The notes under the pieces are model-generated. The model was not told the DNA's origin. It saw nothing but the letters and a program-made list of their open reading frames with translations, and ran no database searches. DNA of 64,000 nucleotides from Synechococcus sp. KORDI-52 (GTDB taxonomy: Bacteria > Cyanobacteriota > Cyanobacteriia > PCC-6307 > Cyanobiaceae), in contig NZ_CP006271.1 in the NCBI RefSeq assembly GCF_000737595.1, positions 1,364,001 through 1,428,000 of the forward strand, in the 5' to 3' direction. Below are positions 48,405-57,154 of this stretch, one piece after another. Both the position numbers and the translations under genes were made by a program. Position 1 is the stretch's first letter, and the number at the start of each line of letters is the position of its first letter.

Positions 48405-49544
48405 TCAGTGGCCCGGTTTCTGCTGATGCTTCAGCCGCGCGACCAGCTGCTCCAAGCCGTGGAACTGCTCTTCCACGGCTTCGGTGAGACGAAACTGCAC
48501 CAGGGCCCGCTGGAGATTGTGACCTGGCTGATCGCAGCGGAAATAGACATCGCCTTCCAGATGATCCGTCAGGAACCGCAGCCCCAGTTCCAGGGGGATC
48601 AGACGGATGCAGTGGGGCAGATAGTGCAGGTCCCAGTCACTTAAAAATCCACCAGCCACGGACAGATAACCCGTGAGAATCGCCTCGCAGAGTTCCATGT
48701 CGAAGCGCACATCGTTGAGGCTGAGCGGGTCTTCGCCGGCTGGATTGCAGCAGGAGCGCAAGCAGTCGCCGATGTCGTAATGAACGAGTCCCGGCTTGAC
48801 GGTGTCCAGATCGATGAGGCCGATCGCCTGACCACTGGCCTCATCGATCATCACGTTGTTGATCTTCGGGTCTCCATGAATGGGGCGGTGTTGGAGTTCG
48901 CCGCGGGCGAGCGCTGCTTCCAGAACATCCACCCCGTGGCGACGCTCCTCAATGAAGGCCCAGGCGTCTCGTTCAGCCGTGCCCATGCGGTTGGTGGCCG
49001 CGGCGACGGCATCGAAACGGTCGAGGTAAGCCGGGGTAACGTGGAAATTTTCCAGGGTGTCTGCCAGCTGATCGGTGGGGAGGTCGCTGATCAGGTGGTG
49101 GAACATCCCCAGCCCGTAGCCCACTTCCCGGGCGTGGGCACAGTCCCGGATGACATCACTGGTGGTAGCAGCTCCGATGTAGGTGATGGAGCGCCAGAAC
49201 TCTCCGTTTTGCTCAATCCACGGGGATGCCTGCTGGCGACAAGGCACCACCTTCGGCACTTCCCAGCGTCGACCCTGCAGTTGCGGGGGTGGAGAGGCGA
49301 GACGGCGTTCCACGTGGTCACCCAGGGCCTGCAGGTTCTGCATCACCAGGTCAGGACGATCGAACACGCTTGTGTTCAGGCGTTGCATGACAAAGGCACC
49401 GTCCTGTCCCTCATGGGTCACAAGGAAGGTCTCATTGATGTTGCCCGAGCCCAGGGAGCGGATGGCTTTGATCCCCTCACGAGGATGGAAGCGATCGGCG
49501 ATGGCTTCCAGGGCCTCGGTCATGAGCGGTCGCATGGGTCTCAA
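48405..49544 (-). CDS. Aminoglycoside-phosphotransferase-fold kinase
   Basis: A 379-residue kinase-like protein. Brenner's catalytic loop is HGDPKINNVMID and the metal-binding Asp lies in LIDLDTVKPG; the N-terminal lobe has SLGSGNINETFLVTHEG. The family phosphorylates small molecules such as choline, homoserine or N-acetylhexosamines; the substrate is unknown. A start at the Met of MTEALEAIA (49526) is possible. It lies between the GpsA-like gene and the DOMON-like gene in one run. Confidence 0.88.
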   Translation of the reverse strand: MRPMRPLMTEALEAIADRFHPREGIKAIRSLGSGNINETFLVTHEGQDGAFVMQRLNTSVFDRPDLVMQNLQALGDHVERRLASPPPQLQGRRWEVPKVVPCRQQASPWIEQNGEFWRSITYIGAATTSDVIRDCAHAREVGYGLGMFHHLISDLPTDQLADTLENFHVTPAYLDRFDAVAAATNRMGTAERDAWAFIEERRHGVDVLEAALARGELQHRPIHGDPKINNVMIDEASGQAIGLIDLDTVKPGLVHYDIGDCLRSCCNPAGEDPLSLNDVRFDMELCEAILTGYLSVAGGFLSDWDLHYLPHCIRLIPLELGLRFLTDHLEGDVYFRCDQPGHNLQRALVQFRLTEAVEEQFHGLEQLVARLKHQQKPGH

Positions 49545-49605
49545 GCCGCACCATGCCGCCCTGTCGGCGTTCTGGCCTGTTCAGGTGTGCAGAACAGCAG
49601 CCGAC

Positions 49606-51120
49606 TCAGGCCTCGAGCTGGCTTTCGATCATGTCCATCAATTCCAGGTAAGCCGGCATCCCGGTCTCATCGTTCTCGTTGAGTGCCATCTTTCTGCCCA
49701 TGGCCTGATTGGCATTGTCAGCAATCACAGCGTTCACCACCAGGTCGAGAGCTTTCGGCAGATCGAGGTTCTGAAGGGCTTCCGCGTAGCGACGGCTGTG
49801 GCTAGGGCGTACGGATTCCTGGCAGTAGCTGGAGAGTTCACGGCTCTCAGTCATCACCCGGTAGGCGGTGTCCTTCACGCCTGCCCGCCCGTAAATCGCC
49901 ATGTACAGCAGATTCACCATGGAGGCGTCGTTGGCCGGGATGGCGTATTTCCGGGCGATCTGAGGCCAGTAGCGCAGTGATTTCAGCCCTTCCAGCCCCC
50001 CTTTGCGCAGGCCTTCGGCTTCACACCACTGTTCCAACTCCTCCATGGAATGGGGGCAGCGGCCCTGCTCGCGCATGGCCTTGGCCATCACTTGCCCGGC
50101 TTGGAAGTTCCGGGTCGGACTGCCGGAAACTGGAATCATCATGCTGCCGCGCACATCGGCAACCATGGCCGTGAGCTGGCTGAAGGTGTGGTCGCGCACC
50201 CGCTCGAAGTCGCCGTCGCGCACCAGCGTGGATTCGATCCTGGGGACGGCGTAGCCCAGTTCCGTAAGGGGAAAGGGCTGACGGTGGTAGAGCCGTTGGC
50301 GGTCGGGACGTGCCATGGACACAGTGGCCGCCTGGTCCAGGCATTGGTTCAGCAGCAGGGTCAAGAGCGTTGGCAACACTCCGGGATTGTCCTGATGGAA
50401 GCCGTAGCCAAATCCTGCGAACACTGAGGCCATGTTTTTGGCGGCCTTGATGAACTGCCCCTCCACGTTGTGAACACCGGCGGAGACCTGGATGTTGGGG
50501 GAGAGTTGGTCCATCAGCTGGGCCCCGAGCATGGCCGTCAGGGCATTGGGATGGCAGAAGTTGGCCGTGAAGCTGTCGAAGGGATTGCGCAGAGCTCCAT
50601 GGCGATGAAAGCCGGAAAAGAAGGCGAGCTCAGGTTGCTGTTCGCACAGCACATAGGCACTGTTGCTGATCGGGTCATGGCTGAAGGATCCCGCCAGGCA
50701 GGCCAGCACCACCTGCTCCCGTTGGAGCTCTTGCCGCAGGCGGCAGGCTTCGTGGAGGTCTTCCTCGATGTGATTGCTGTTGGCGCTGAGCACCACGAGG
50801 TCGCAGCGCTCGATCAGATCACTCAGGGTGTTGGCTACCAGTTGGCCGCCGCTGCGATGGGAACCCATCTCGAGCACGGTCTCCACGTGCTCGTCGTCCA
50901 TCGTTGCAATCGTGTCGCTCGGGAACGCCCCCAGAAGCTTCCGACCAGGGCGTGGAGCCAGTAGCAGACGACCTTCCGCGTTCTGCATGGCGCAGTTGTA
51001 GGCCAGGGAGGCGGGATACAGCCCGACGCTGTAGAACCCCACCTTCCCGGCCGACAGGTCCAGAACGCGCCGCCGGATGGCTTCGGCATCCAGGCTCTGA
51101 TCGAAGAAGGAATTGCGCAT
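49606..51120 (-). CDS. GpsA-like Rossmann-fold protein, function unknown
   Basis: A 504-residue protein conserved in layout with glycerol-3-phosphate dehydrogenase-like enzymes. An N-terminal nucleotide-binding part has KVGFYSVGLYPASLAYNCAM and DLVVLSANSNHIEED. A helical second half begins at HNVEGQFIKAAKNMASVFAG. This is structural inference from pattern, not a confident family match; the usual GxGxxG loop is altered to GLYPAS. A C-terminal extension of about 150 residues is additional. Which substrate or cofactor it uses, or whether it is catalytic at all, cannot be said. It is first in the run with the kinase-like and DOMON-like genes. Confidence 0.7.
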   Translation of the reverse strand: MRNSFFDQSLDAEAIRRRVLDLSAGKVGFYSVGLYPASLAYNCAMQNAEGRLLLAPRPGRKLLGAFPSDTIATMDDEHVETVLEMGSHRSGGQLVANTLSDLIERCDLVVLSANSNHIEEDLHEACRLRQELQREQVVLACLAGSFSHDPISNSAYVLCEQQPELAFFSGFHRHGALRNPFDSFTANFCHPNALTAMLGAQLMDQLSPNIQVSAGVHNVEGQFIKAAKNMASVFAGFGYGFHQDNPGVLPTLLTLLLNQCLDQAATVSMARPDRQRLYHRQPFPLTELGYAVPRIESTLVRDGDFERVRDHTFSQLTAMVADVRGSMMIPVSGSPTRNFQAGQVMAKAMREQGRCPHSMEELEQWCEAEGLRKGGLEGLKSLRYWPQIARKYAIPANDASMVNLLYMAIYGRAGVKDTAYRVMTESRELSSYCQESVRPSHSRRYAEALQNLDLPKALDLVVNAVIADNANQAMGRKMALNENDETGMPAYLELMDMIESQLEA

Positions 51121-51344
51121 GCGGCAAGACTAAGCAGCGCTCTCGGTGGAACTGTTGATGGCAGTCAGTTGTCGAAGCCCTCTCCCCTGGGCGTTTTTTT
51201 GAATGAGTCCTTGGTCAAAAGAGGGGGATGGTGTCTTGATTCTTTTGGCCTGCTGATTGATTGCAATTTTGATGGATCATGTTGTCGCGCGTTGGGTCTT
51301 GACCTCCGAGTACTTGGTTGTGAGCGCACTGCAAAAAGCTTGGA

Positions 51345-51908
51345 TCAAAGACCCATGATGTGTCTGTAATTGTGATTGGATCGGGTTCGTTCATTCAATG
51401 CTTGGATTGCTGGGTAAGCCGACAGGCTTTCATTCGGATAAAAAATGGGGAGATAGCCGAGGTAGGCATTCACGGCGCAGTCGGCCGCTGTCCAGGATTC
51501 ACCCACAAGAAACTGTTTCTTGCTGTAGAGATCGTTGAGTGTTGTCATCAGTCGAGGAAACTCACGTTCCTTGTTGGATGGAACAAATAAGGCAATGGCC
51601 AAGGTGGAGTTAGCAAAAAGAATCCACTGGCTAATGGAGGCGCGTGTTGCAGCATTTTTTACCTCGTTGGTATAATTCTCTGACAGGTATTGAAGAATGG
51701 CGCCGGATTCAAACAGGGTTAAACCATTGGTGTCGTCCTTCAGGGCGGGAAGTTTTCCAAACGGATTGATGTTCAGATAATCGGGTGCCAGGTTGTCGCC
51801 GGCTGATAGGTCAATGTTGACGTACTCATGGTCAATTCCTTTCTCTGCCATGTACCACTTCGGCATCGAAACACGGGTCTTGGTGCCACCGTAGAGATAA
51901 AGCGTCAT
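51345..51908 (-). CDS. Glutathione S-transferase-family protein
   Basis: A 187-residue GST-fold protein: an N-terminal thioredoxin-like domain (TLYLYGGTKTRVSMPKWYMA, then NPFGKLPALKDD with the cis-Pro and an ESGAILQYL motif) and a helical C-terminal domain. It may conjugate or reduce small molecules; the substrate is unknown. The gene is clearly more AT-rich than its neighbours and stands alone between gaps of about 220 and 300 bases, which hints at transfer. Confidence 0.88.
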   Translation of the reverse strand: MTLYLYGGTKTRVSMPKWYMAEKGIDHEYVNIDLSAGDNLAPDYLNINPFGKLPALKDDTNGLTLFESGAILQYLSENYTNEVKNAATRASISQWILFANSTLAIALFVPSNKEREFPRLMTTLNDLYSKKQFLVGESWTAADCAVNAYLGYLPIFYPNESLSAYPAIQALNERTRSNHNYRHIMGL

Positions 51909-51984
51909 AACTATTTTTGATGATGGTTATTCTAGCTTTATGAACAGTTCTGGACGTCGCGTGCTCTGAACTGGCCCTTTTTGT

Positions 51985-52191
51985 TCAGGCTCTAGGCCGC
52001 TGTCTTGGGTGACGTTGGGATCCCAAGAATGCAGTGTTTTGCTTGGCTCTGACGAGCCGCAACATTTGACGATATCGTTCTTTGATGTTGCGTTTGAGAG
52101 TCTTCTCTGCGCTGATGCCCCTGGCGAAAGGATCGAGTCGCCGTGAATGTGCCGCTGCGGGCAGGCCTGAGCCAAGCGCGCTGTAATGCAT
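51985..52191 (-). CDS. Possible small basic protein
   Basis: A 68-codon open frame in a 299-base gap. Its middle, SAEKTLKRNIKERYRQMLRL, is a basic amphipathic helix that looks more protein-like than the two overlapping frames. There is no family match and no clear ribosome binding site. Other short frames in the same gap are equally unproven, so this is listed only as a candidate. Confidence 0.25.
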   Translation of the reverse strand: MHYSALGSGLPAAAHSRRLDPFARGISAEKTLKRNIKERYRQMLRLVRAKQNTAFLGSQRHPRQRPRA

Positions 52192-52207
52192 TCAACTCAC
52201 TGTTCGC

Positions 52208-52666
52208 ATGCCCGTGTCCAGCCGTGACCTGCTGATGGCGTACCGATGGCCTGCAGCCGTCGTCTTGTCCAGCCTTATTCTGGCGGTCAGCGCAGCCAAG
52301 TTGCTCAGCAGGCCCATTCCCATTGCGATTGAGGGTGGCTTGCAGGTGGACAAACTGGTGTTGCCGCCAAGCGTCACCATTCGGTCCGATGCCGCTTTGC
52401 CGGTTGTGGTGCAGGAGCCGGTGACCATCAGCGGAGATGCGCCTCTCGCGATCGAAGGGCCCGTGTCGGTGCGTTCAATCGCGGGGTCCGTCTCGGTGAA
52501 TGCCGAGGCACGGGTCAGAGAACTTGACGGGCAGGTGACGGTCATGGCAGATCAACCTCTCCCTGTTCGCGCTGATGTGACGGTCGAAGACCGAATCACC
52601 ATTGGCGGCAAGGTCGACATTCAGGGCAAGGTGAAGCCGACCTTGCTTCCCGTTCCGGGGCTCTGA
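52208..52666 (+). CDS. Membrane-anchored beta-repeat protein, unknown
   Basis: A 152-residue protein with one N-terminal membrane helix (about 12-32, WPAAVVLSSLILAVSAAKLL). The rest is a regular series of short beta-like units such as LPVVVQEPVTISGDAPLAIE and GPVSVRSIAGSVSVNAEARV, with about 10-residue spacing. No family is recognised. The extracytoplasmic side would hold the repeats. It abuts the convergent Rieske gene. Confidence 0.65.
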   Translation: MPVSSRDLLMAYRWPAAVVLSSLILAVSAAKLLSRPIPIAIEGGLQVDKLVLPPSVTIRSDAALPVVVQEPVTISGDAPLAIEGPVSVRSIAGSVSVNAEARVRELDGQVTVMADQPLPVRADVTVEDRITIGGKVDIQGKVKPTLLPVPGL

Positions 52667-54037
52667 TCAGCGGTTGCGGGGGGCTTGGCCGCTACCGACC
52701 GTCAGCCCCTGCTCCCATCGGTTGAGTTGCCGCAGTGCCAAGGCCGACAGTGCTGCGGTCACCCAGCCGGTGCTGCTCCAGGCACTGCCTTGTTCGATGC
52801 CCACAAGAACAGCGGATCCCCAGAGCAGGGCCCAGGCCCACGGACGGGCAGCCCGAATCCGTCTCAGTGCTGCAGAGCAGCTGCGGCAGTGGATGGTGTG
52901 GCTCATGTACCGATCCATCAGCGCCGTGGTGGATTGCCGCGGAGGTAGGGCGTGTCCTGCAAAGGGCTCGCCGCCGTTGGCGTTCAACCAGCGATGCAGG
53001 GCCGCCGCGTAAACGTCTGAAGTTGTGGGCATGAAAAAACTGCGTTCCACGGCAGGGCTGCCACCGGCCCGCTCCAGCACCCGTTCCTGCCAATGCAGGA
53101 ACACCTGATCGTCTTCCAGCACCTTGTGATTGCCGATGTGCTGCAGCCAGCGGGGCCTTAATCCGATCAGCAGCCGGGGGACGGCGGATTGGAACTGGAA
53201 GGGGAAGCGGGCAAACAGGCGGCACTCGCCGCGCCTGATCGGAACGGCGTACACCACCGTGAGGATCCGCCCGAAGCCCTTGGCGGTGAGGTCATGCCAC
53301 ATCAACTGCGGGGCATGAAAGCGGGTGGATTGGGCGCCGAGCTTGCCCCGACGCGGCCCCTCCTCCCAGTAGGCCGTGAAGCCGCTGGCGTCTTCCCCCG
53401 TGATTGATGCTTCCACTGGCGCAGCGTTCTCCCGTTTGCCCACGGTTTTGTGGTGGGTGAAGGGAACGTGGCTCACATCCAGCACGTTCTCCAGCAGGGT
53501 CACCGCATCCATGGGTAGATCGCGGAAGGTGTCTTGCACCGTCCAGCTGTCTGGGGTCTCCTCCAGGGCTGGCACCAGAGGGAGCCGACTGGGGTCCGCG
53601 GCATCAGGCGCCCCCATCCAGACGAACAGGAGTCCCTGCCCTGTGGCTGTCGGCAGGCTGGCGCAGCGGGACCGGCGGTTGTTGGGCTGGGTGTTGTCGA
53701 GGGCCTGCGGCACGCGCTGACACTGGCCGCTGCCGTCGAAACTCCAGCCGTGGTAAGGGCATTCCAGTAGCCCTTCCTCGTTGATCCGCCCTTCGCTGAG
53801 GGGAACCAGGCGGTGGGGGCAGACGTCAGGGAAGACCCGCCAGCTCGATGCGGCGCGATCCCACCAGATCACCAGATCCCGCTCCAGCAGTGTGAACCGG
53901 CTCGGTTGTTTGGGGTCGAGGTCCTGCACATAGCTGATCGGCCACCACTGTTCGGTCCAGGTGGGGTGCATGGCAGGAGCATCAAGGCCGTCATGTTCGC
54001 TGGCCGGAAGGCTTGGCTGCGGTGTTCCGCTTGTCAT
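52667..54037 (-). CDS. Rieske oxygenase, pheophorbide a oxygenase-like
   Basis: A 456-residue non-heme iron oxygenase. The Rieske [2Fe-2S] cluster ligands are Cys and His in CPHRLVPL and in CPYHGWSF. The mononuclear iron site is in NVLDVSHVPFTHH. Near the C-terminus there is a CRSC motif and then a hydrophobic helix (about 415-440). That arrangement is typical of the chloroplast PaO/Tic55/CAO-like group and its cyanobacterial relatives, where the CxxC is redox-active. Substrates in the group include chlorophyll catabolites; the one used here is unknown. Confidence 0.9.
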   Translation of the reverse strand: MTSGTPQPSLPASEHDGLDAPAMHPTWTEQWWPISYVQDLDPKQPSRFTLLERDLVIWWDRAASSWRVFPDVCPHRLVPLSEGRINEEGLLECPYHGWSFDGSGQCQRVPQALDNTQPNNRRSRCASLPTATGQGLLFVWMGAPDAADPSRLPLVPALEETPDSWTVQDTFRDLPMDAVTLLENVLDVSHVPFTHHKTVGKRENAAPVEASITGEDASGFTAYWEEGPRRGKLGAQSTRFHAPQLMWHDLTAKGFGRILTVVYAVPIRRGECRLFARFPFQFQSAVPRLLIGLRPRWLQHIGNHKVLEDDQVFLHWQERVLERAGGSPAVERSFFMPTTSDVYAAALHRWLNANGGEPFAGHALPPRQSTTALMDRYMSHTIHCRSCSAALRRIRAARPWAWALLWGSAVLVGIEQGSAWSSTGWVTAALSALALRQLNRWEQGLTVGSGQAPRNR

Positions 54038-54150
54038 CCGTGCTTCTGACTGCCTCTCACCACTGGACTTCTTACGGGTTTGGCACTAATGAGTTGCGCG
54101 AAGAAAGTGCACCGCTGTTTCGCCGGCTGCAGCGACCTCCCTGAACCTCA

Positions 54151-55359
54151 ATGCCCCGTTTGACGCCCGACCAGTTGCTGCAGGAGCTCACCGGTGCTGA
54201 AGACCTGCTGATCGTGCAGGACCTGGACGGCGTCTGCATGCCACTGGTGAAGGATCCACTGACGCGACGTATGGATGCTGCCTACGTGGATGCCGTCGCC
54301 GCTCTGGATGGTCAATTCGCAGTGTTGACCAATGGTGAGCACGAAGGCCGGCGCGGGGTGAACCGCCTCGTGGAGCAGGCCCTGGGGGATTCCGATCTCC
54401 CCAGACGTGAAGGGCGTTATCTGCCAGGCCTGGCGGCTGGAGGGGTGCAGCTGCAGGATCGCTTTGGCGACCTGAGCCATCCCGGGGTCTCGCCGGCGGA
54501 AATGGCCTTCTTGGCTGCAGCTCCTACCCGTATGGAAGCTCTGCTGATGGAGCGGCTCCCCGCCCTGCTGCCGCAGGTGGGTGTGGATGCTCTGGCTGAG
54601 GTGGCCAAAGCCGCGGTGTTGGACACCCAGGTTTCACCAACCATCAATCTCAACGGGATTTTTGAACTCGTCCCCGCTGATGTCACCACGCAGCAGGCCC
54701 TGCAGACGATGCTCTCGGAGCTGATGCATCAGTTGCTTGCCGAGGCTGCCGACCGGGGCCTGGAGGAATCGTTCTTCCTGCATGTGGCTCCCAACCTGGG
54801 CCGTGATGCACAAGGTCAGGAACGGATCAAGTCTGCTGCTGCTGGAGATGTGGGAACCACCGACATTCAATTCATGCTCACCGGATCGATCAAGGAGGCC
54901 GGCCTTCTGGTGCTGCTCAATCAGCACATCCAGCGCCGTTGGGGTGAATCTCCCCTGGGTGAGAGCTTCAATGTGCGAACGGCTCCCCACGATCCCCAAG
55001 CGCTGTTGGCGTTGGCGCAGCAGCGCATCCCCGCGGAACGGATGCCACTGCTGGTGGGGGTGGGAGACACGGTCACATCCACGGCATCGGCTGATGGCAC
55101 CGGTTGGCTTCGTGGAGGGAGCGATCGCGGTTTCCTCAACCTTCTGCAGGACCTTGGCCGCTGGTGCGGTCAACCCAATCGCGTTGTTCTCGTTGACAGC
55201 AGCCATGGAGAAGTGGACCGGCCCAGCCATGCCGATGGGAGCTTGCAAGGCATCACCGATCCGGAAGATCCCCTGCGGCTTGACGCGCTCATGCCCGATG
55301 GCCCGGAGCAGTACATCGCCTGGTTCCGTCAGCTCTCCAAGCGTCGCCGGGTGGGTTGA
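54151..55359 (+). CDS. stpA: Glucosylglycerol 3-phosphatase (StpA)
   Basis: A 402-residue phosphatase completing synthesis of the osmolyte glucosylglycerol in salt-adapted cyanobacteria. The HAD-type nucleophile motif is at residues 20-35 (QDLDGVCMPLVKDPLTRR), followed by a TNGEHEGRRGVNRL segment, and the late region LLVGVGDTVTSTASADGTGW matches the family's acidic motif. Length fits StpA/GgpP. The partner synthase ggpS is not in the window. The downstream radical SAM gene begins within or close after it. Confidence 0.9.
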   Translation: MPRLTPDQLLQELTGAEDLLIVQDLDGVCMPLVKDPLTRRMDAAYVDAVAALDGQFAVLTNGEHEGRRGVNRLVEQALGDSDLPRREGRYLPGLAAGGVQLQDRFGDLSHPGVSPAEMAFLAAAPTRMEALLMERLPALLPQVGVDALAEVAKAAVLDTQVSPTINLNGIFELVPADVTTQQALQTMLSELMHQLLAEAADRGLEESFFLHVAPNLGRDAQGQERIKSAAAGDVGTTDIQFMLTGSIKEAGLLVLLNQHIQRRWGESPLGESFNVRTAPHDPQALLALAQQRIPAERMPLLVGVGDTVTSTASADGTGWLRGGSDRGFLNLLQDLGRWCGQPNRVVLVDSSHGEVDRPSHADGSLQGITDPEDPLRLDALMPDGPEQYIAWFRQLSKRRRVG

Positions 55360-55442
55360 TTAGCTGCTTAGCAGCGGAGCATCTGTTTCTCTCGCCTGGA
55401 GCTGTTCTGTCTGGAAGAATCAGCCTCATCCGCGTAGATCCG

Positions 55443-56387
55443 GTGGCTGTTGTTGAGACCGTTTTCCCGCCCCTGAAGCGCGGACAGCTCACAACATTGC
55501 AGGTGAATCTCGGCTACCGCTGCAACCAAAGCTGTGCCCATTGCCATGTCAATGCAGGGCCCACCCGCACCGAGATGATGGCTGCGGATCTGCTGGCGTT
55601 GATTCCGCAGATCCTTGAACGGCATTCCATCTCCTGCCTCGATCTCACTGGGGGGGCGCCGGAGTTGCACCCTGGCTTTCGCGCGTTGGTGCGCCAGGCA
55701 CGGTCGCTCGGCACCGCCGTGATTGACCGTTGCAATCTCACGATCCTCAGTGAACCCGGCCAGGACGATCTGGCTGAATTCTTGGCGGAGCAGGGGGTTT
55801 GCATCACGGCCTCCTTGCCCTGTTACAGCGCTGAGAACGTTGACCAACAGAGGGGTGATGGCGTGTTTGATCGCAGCATCAGCGGGTTGCGTCAGCTCAA
55901 TGCCCTGGGCTATGGAACGGGCGATCCAAACCGGCAGCTGGATCTCGTCTACAACCCTCTTGGGCCGGTTTTGCCTCCCCCCCAGCAAGCCTTGGAGGCG
56001 GATTACAAGAAGGTCTTGGGGGGGTTGGGGATTCGCTTCGATCGTCTGCTCACGTTGGCGAACATGCCCATCCAACGTTTCGCCAAGCAACTGGAACGCA
56101 GTGGCGATCTGCAGCGTTATCAGACCCTTCTTGAGGATGCACACAACCCGGACAATCTGAGGGCTGTGATGTGCCGTCAGCTGATCAGTGTGGATTGGCA
56201 GGGCCATCTCTACGACTGTGATTTCAATCAGCAGCTCGGCCTGCCCTGCCCCGGTGAGGTGCGTCACCTTCGTGATCTGATTCAGCTTGAGGCCGTTCCA
56301 CTGGATCAGCCCATCCACACGGCCCCGCATTGTTTTGGCTGCACCGCTGGCGCCGGCTCAAGTTGTGGCGGGGCGCTTCAGGGCTGA
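55443..56387 (+). CDS. arsS: Arsenosugar biosynthesis radical SAM protein ArsS
   Basis: A radical SAM enzyme with the CxxxCxxC cluster motif in NLGYRCNQSCAHCHVNAGPT. A C-terminal DUF3641-type part ends in the family motif CFGCTAGAGSSCGGAL. ArsS acts in arsenosugar formation by adding a 5'-deoxyadenosyl group to an arsenical. I chose the GTG at 55443, giving 314 residues that begin just before the conserved FPPLKRGQLTTLQVNLG. A TTG at 55356 would extend it and overlap stpA, but adds no conserved sequence. Selenoprotein forms of this family exist; no in-frame TGA is seen here. Confidence 0.9.
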   Translation: MAVVETVFPPLKRGQLTTLQVNLGYRCNQSCAHCHVNAGPTRTEMMAADLLALIPQILERHSISCLDLTGGAPELHPGFRALVRQARSLGTAVIDRCNLTILSEPGQDDLAEFLAEQGVCITASLPCYSAENVDQQRGDGVFDRSISGLRQLNALGYGTGDPNRQLDLVYNPLGPVLPPPQQALEADYKKVLGGLGIRFDRLLTLANMPIQRFAKQLERSGDLQRYQTLLEDAHNPDNLRAVMCRQLISVDWQGHLYDCDFNQQLGLPCPGEVRHLRDLIQLEAVPLDQPIHTAPHCFGCTAGAGSSCGGALQG

Positions 56388-56435
56388 TCAGCGCGTTATG
56401 GGCATAGTGGGTGGATCTGTGAAGAGGCCATCCCG

Positions 56436-56651
56436 TTGCAACGCATCTGTTTTGCTGTCGCCGCGTTGATGTTCACGGCAACAACGGCCATGGCCGGATC
56501 CCACGGCAAGCCCAAGCAGGCGATGTTCAAAACGCAGGCTGAAGCTGAGGCGGCGGCCCCAGGTTTTGGCTGCACCGGTGCTCACCAGATGGGCGAGATG
56601 TGGATGGTCTGCGACAAGCACGGTGATGCGGATCACCAGGGAGCCCACTGA
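56436..56651 (+). CDS. Secreted DUF3721 protein
   Basis: A 71-residue protein with a Sec signal peptide (QRICFAVAALMFTATTAMAG) and a DUF3721 module: MFKTQAEAEAAAPGFGCTGA, then HQMGEMWMVC. Two Cys residues in the module (GC and VC) are shared with the family and may bind metal or form a disulfide. Ends in a His-rich tail (KHGDADHQGAH). It lies four bases before another protein carrying the same module. Confidence 0.85.
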   Translation: MQRICFAVAALMFTATTAMAGSHGKPKQAMFKTQAEAEAAAPGFGCTGAHQMGEMWMVCDKHGDADHQGAH

Positions 56652-56654
56652 TCT

Positions 56655-57050
56655 ATGACTGAAGGCGGGCATTGCGGCAGCAAGCCGAAGCGAATCGCGA
56701 TCGGAGTGGCTCCCCTCGGCACCATCTCCATCGGTATCGTGCCGATGGGGGTGATCTGCATCGGTGTGGTGCCGATGGGCGTGGTTTCGATCGGGGTGGT
56801 AGCCATGGGGGTGTTTAACGCCGCCATCGTTGGGATGGGGTTGGTGGCTGTTGGTGTCAACACCATGGGGGTGATCACCGCCGGCCCGATGAGCATGGGC
56901 TTGATTCAGCTTCGCTCCACCACCAATCCCCGCTACCTCGCCTATCCCAGTCGCGAGGAGGCGGAGGAACAGGCTCGACAACTTGGTTGTGAGGGCGTGC
57001 ACCGCATGGGCGATCACTACTGGATGCCCTGCAACGAGCATCCCCAGTAA
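56655..57050 (+). CDS. Decapeptide-repeat protein with C-terminal DUF3721 module
   Basis: A 131-residue protein. Residues about 13-85 are seven tandem hydrophobic ten-residue units of the form IGVVPMGVVS (for example IGIVPMGVIC and IGVVPMGVVS), which could form a beta-helix or membrane-associated stack. The C-terminal SREEAEEQARQLGCEGVHRM, then HYWMPC, is a second DUF3721-type module. No signal peptide is visible. It follows the secreted DUF3721 protein by three bases, so they are almost surely cotranscribed. Confidence 0.8.
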   Translation: MTEGGHCGSKPKRIAIGVAPLGTISIGIVPMGVICIGVVPMGVVSIGVVAMGVFNAAIVGMGLVAVGVNTMGVITAGPMSMGLIQLRSTTNPRYLAYPSREEAEEQARQLGCEGVHRMGDHYWMPCNEHPQ

Positions 57051-57154
57051 GCAGCCCGTGCGTTTGCTTCACAAAAGCTTCGGAAGACTTGTGTTGCTAA
57101 CGCCTTTTCAGAGGCTGTGCTGCTGGCGACAGTGTGCAAAACAGGGCGCATCTG

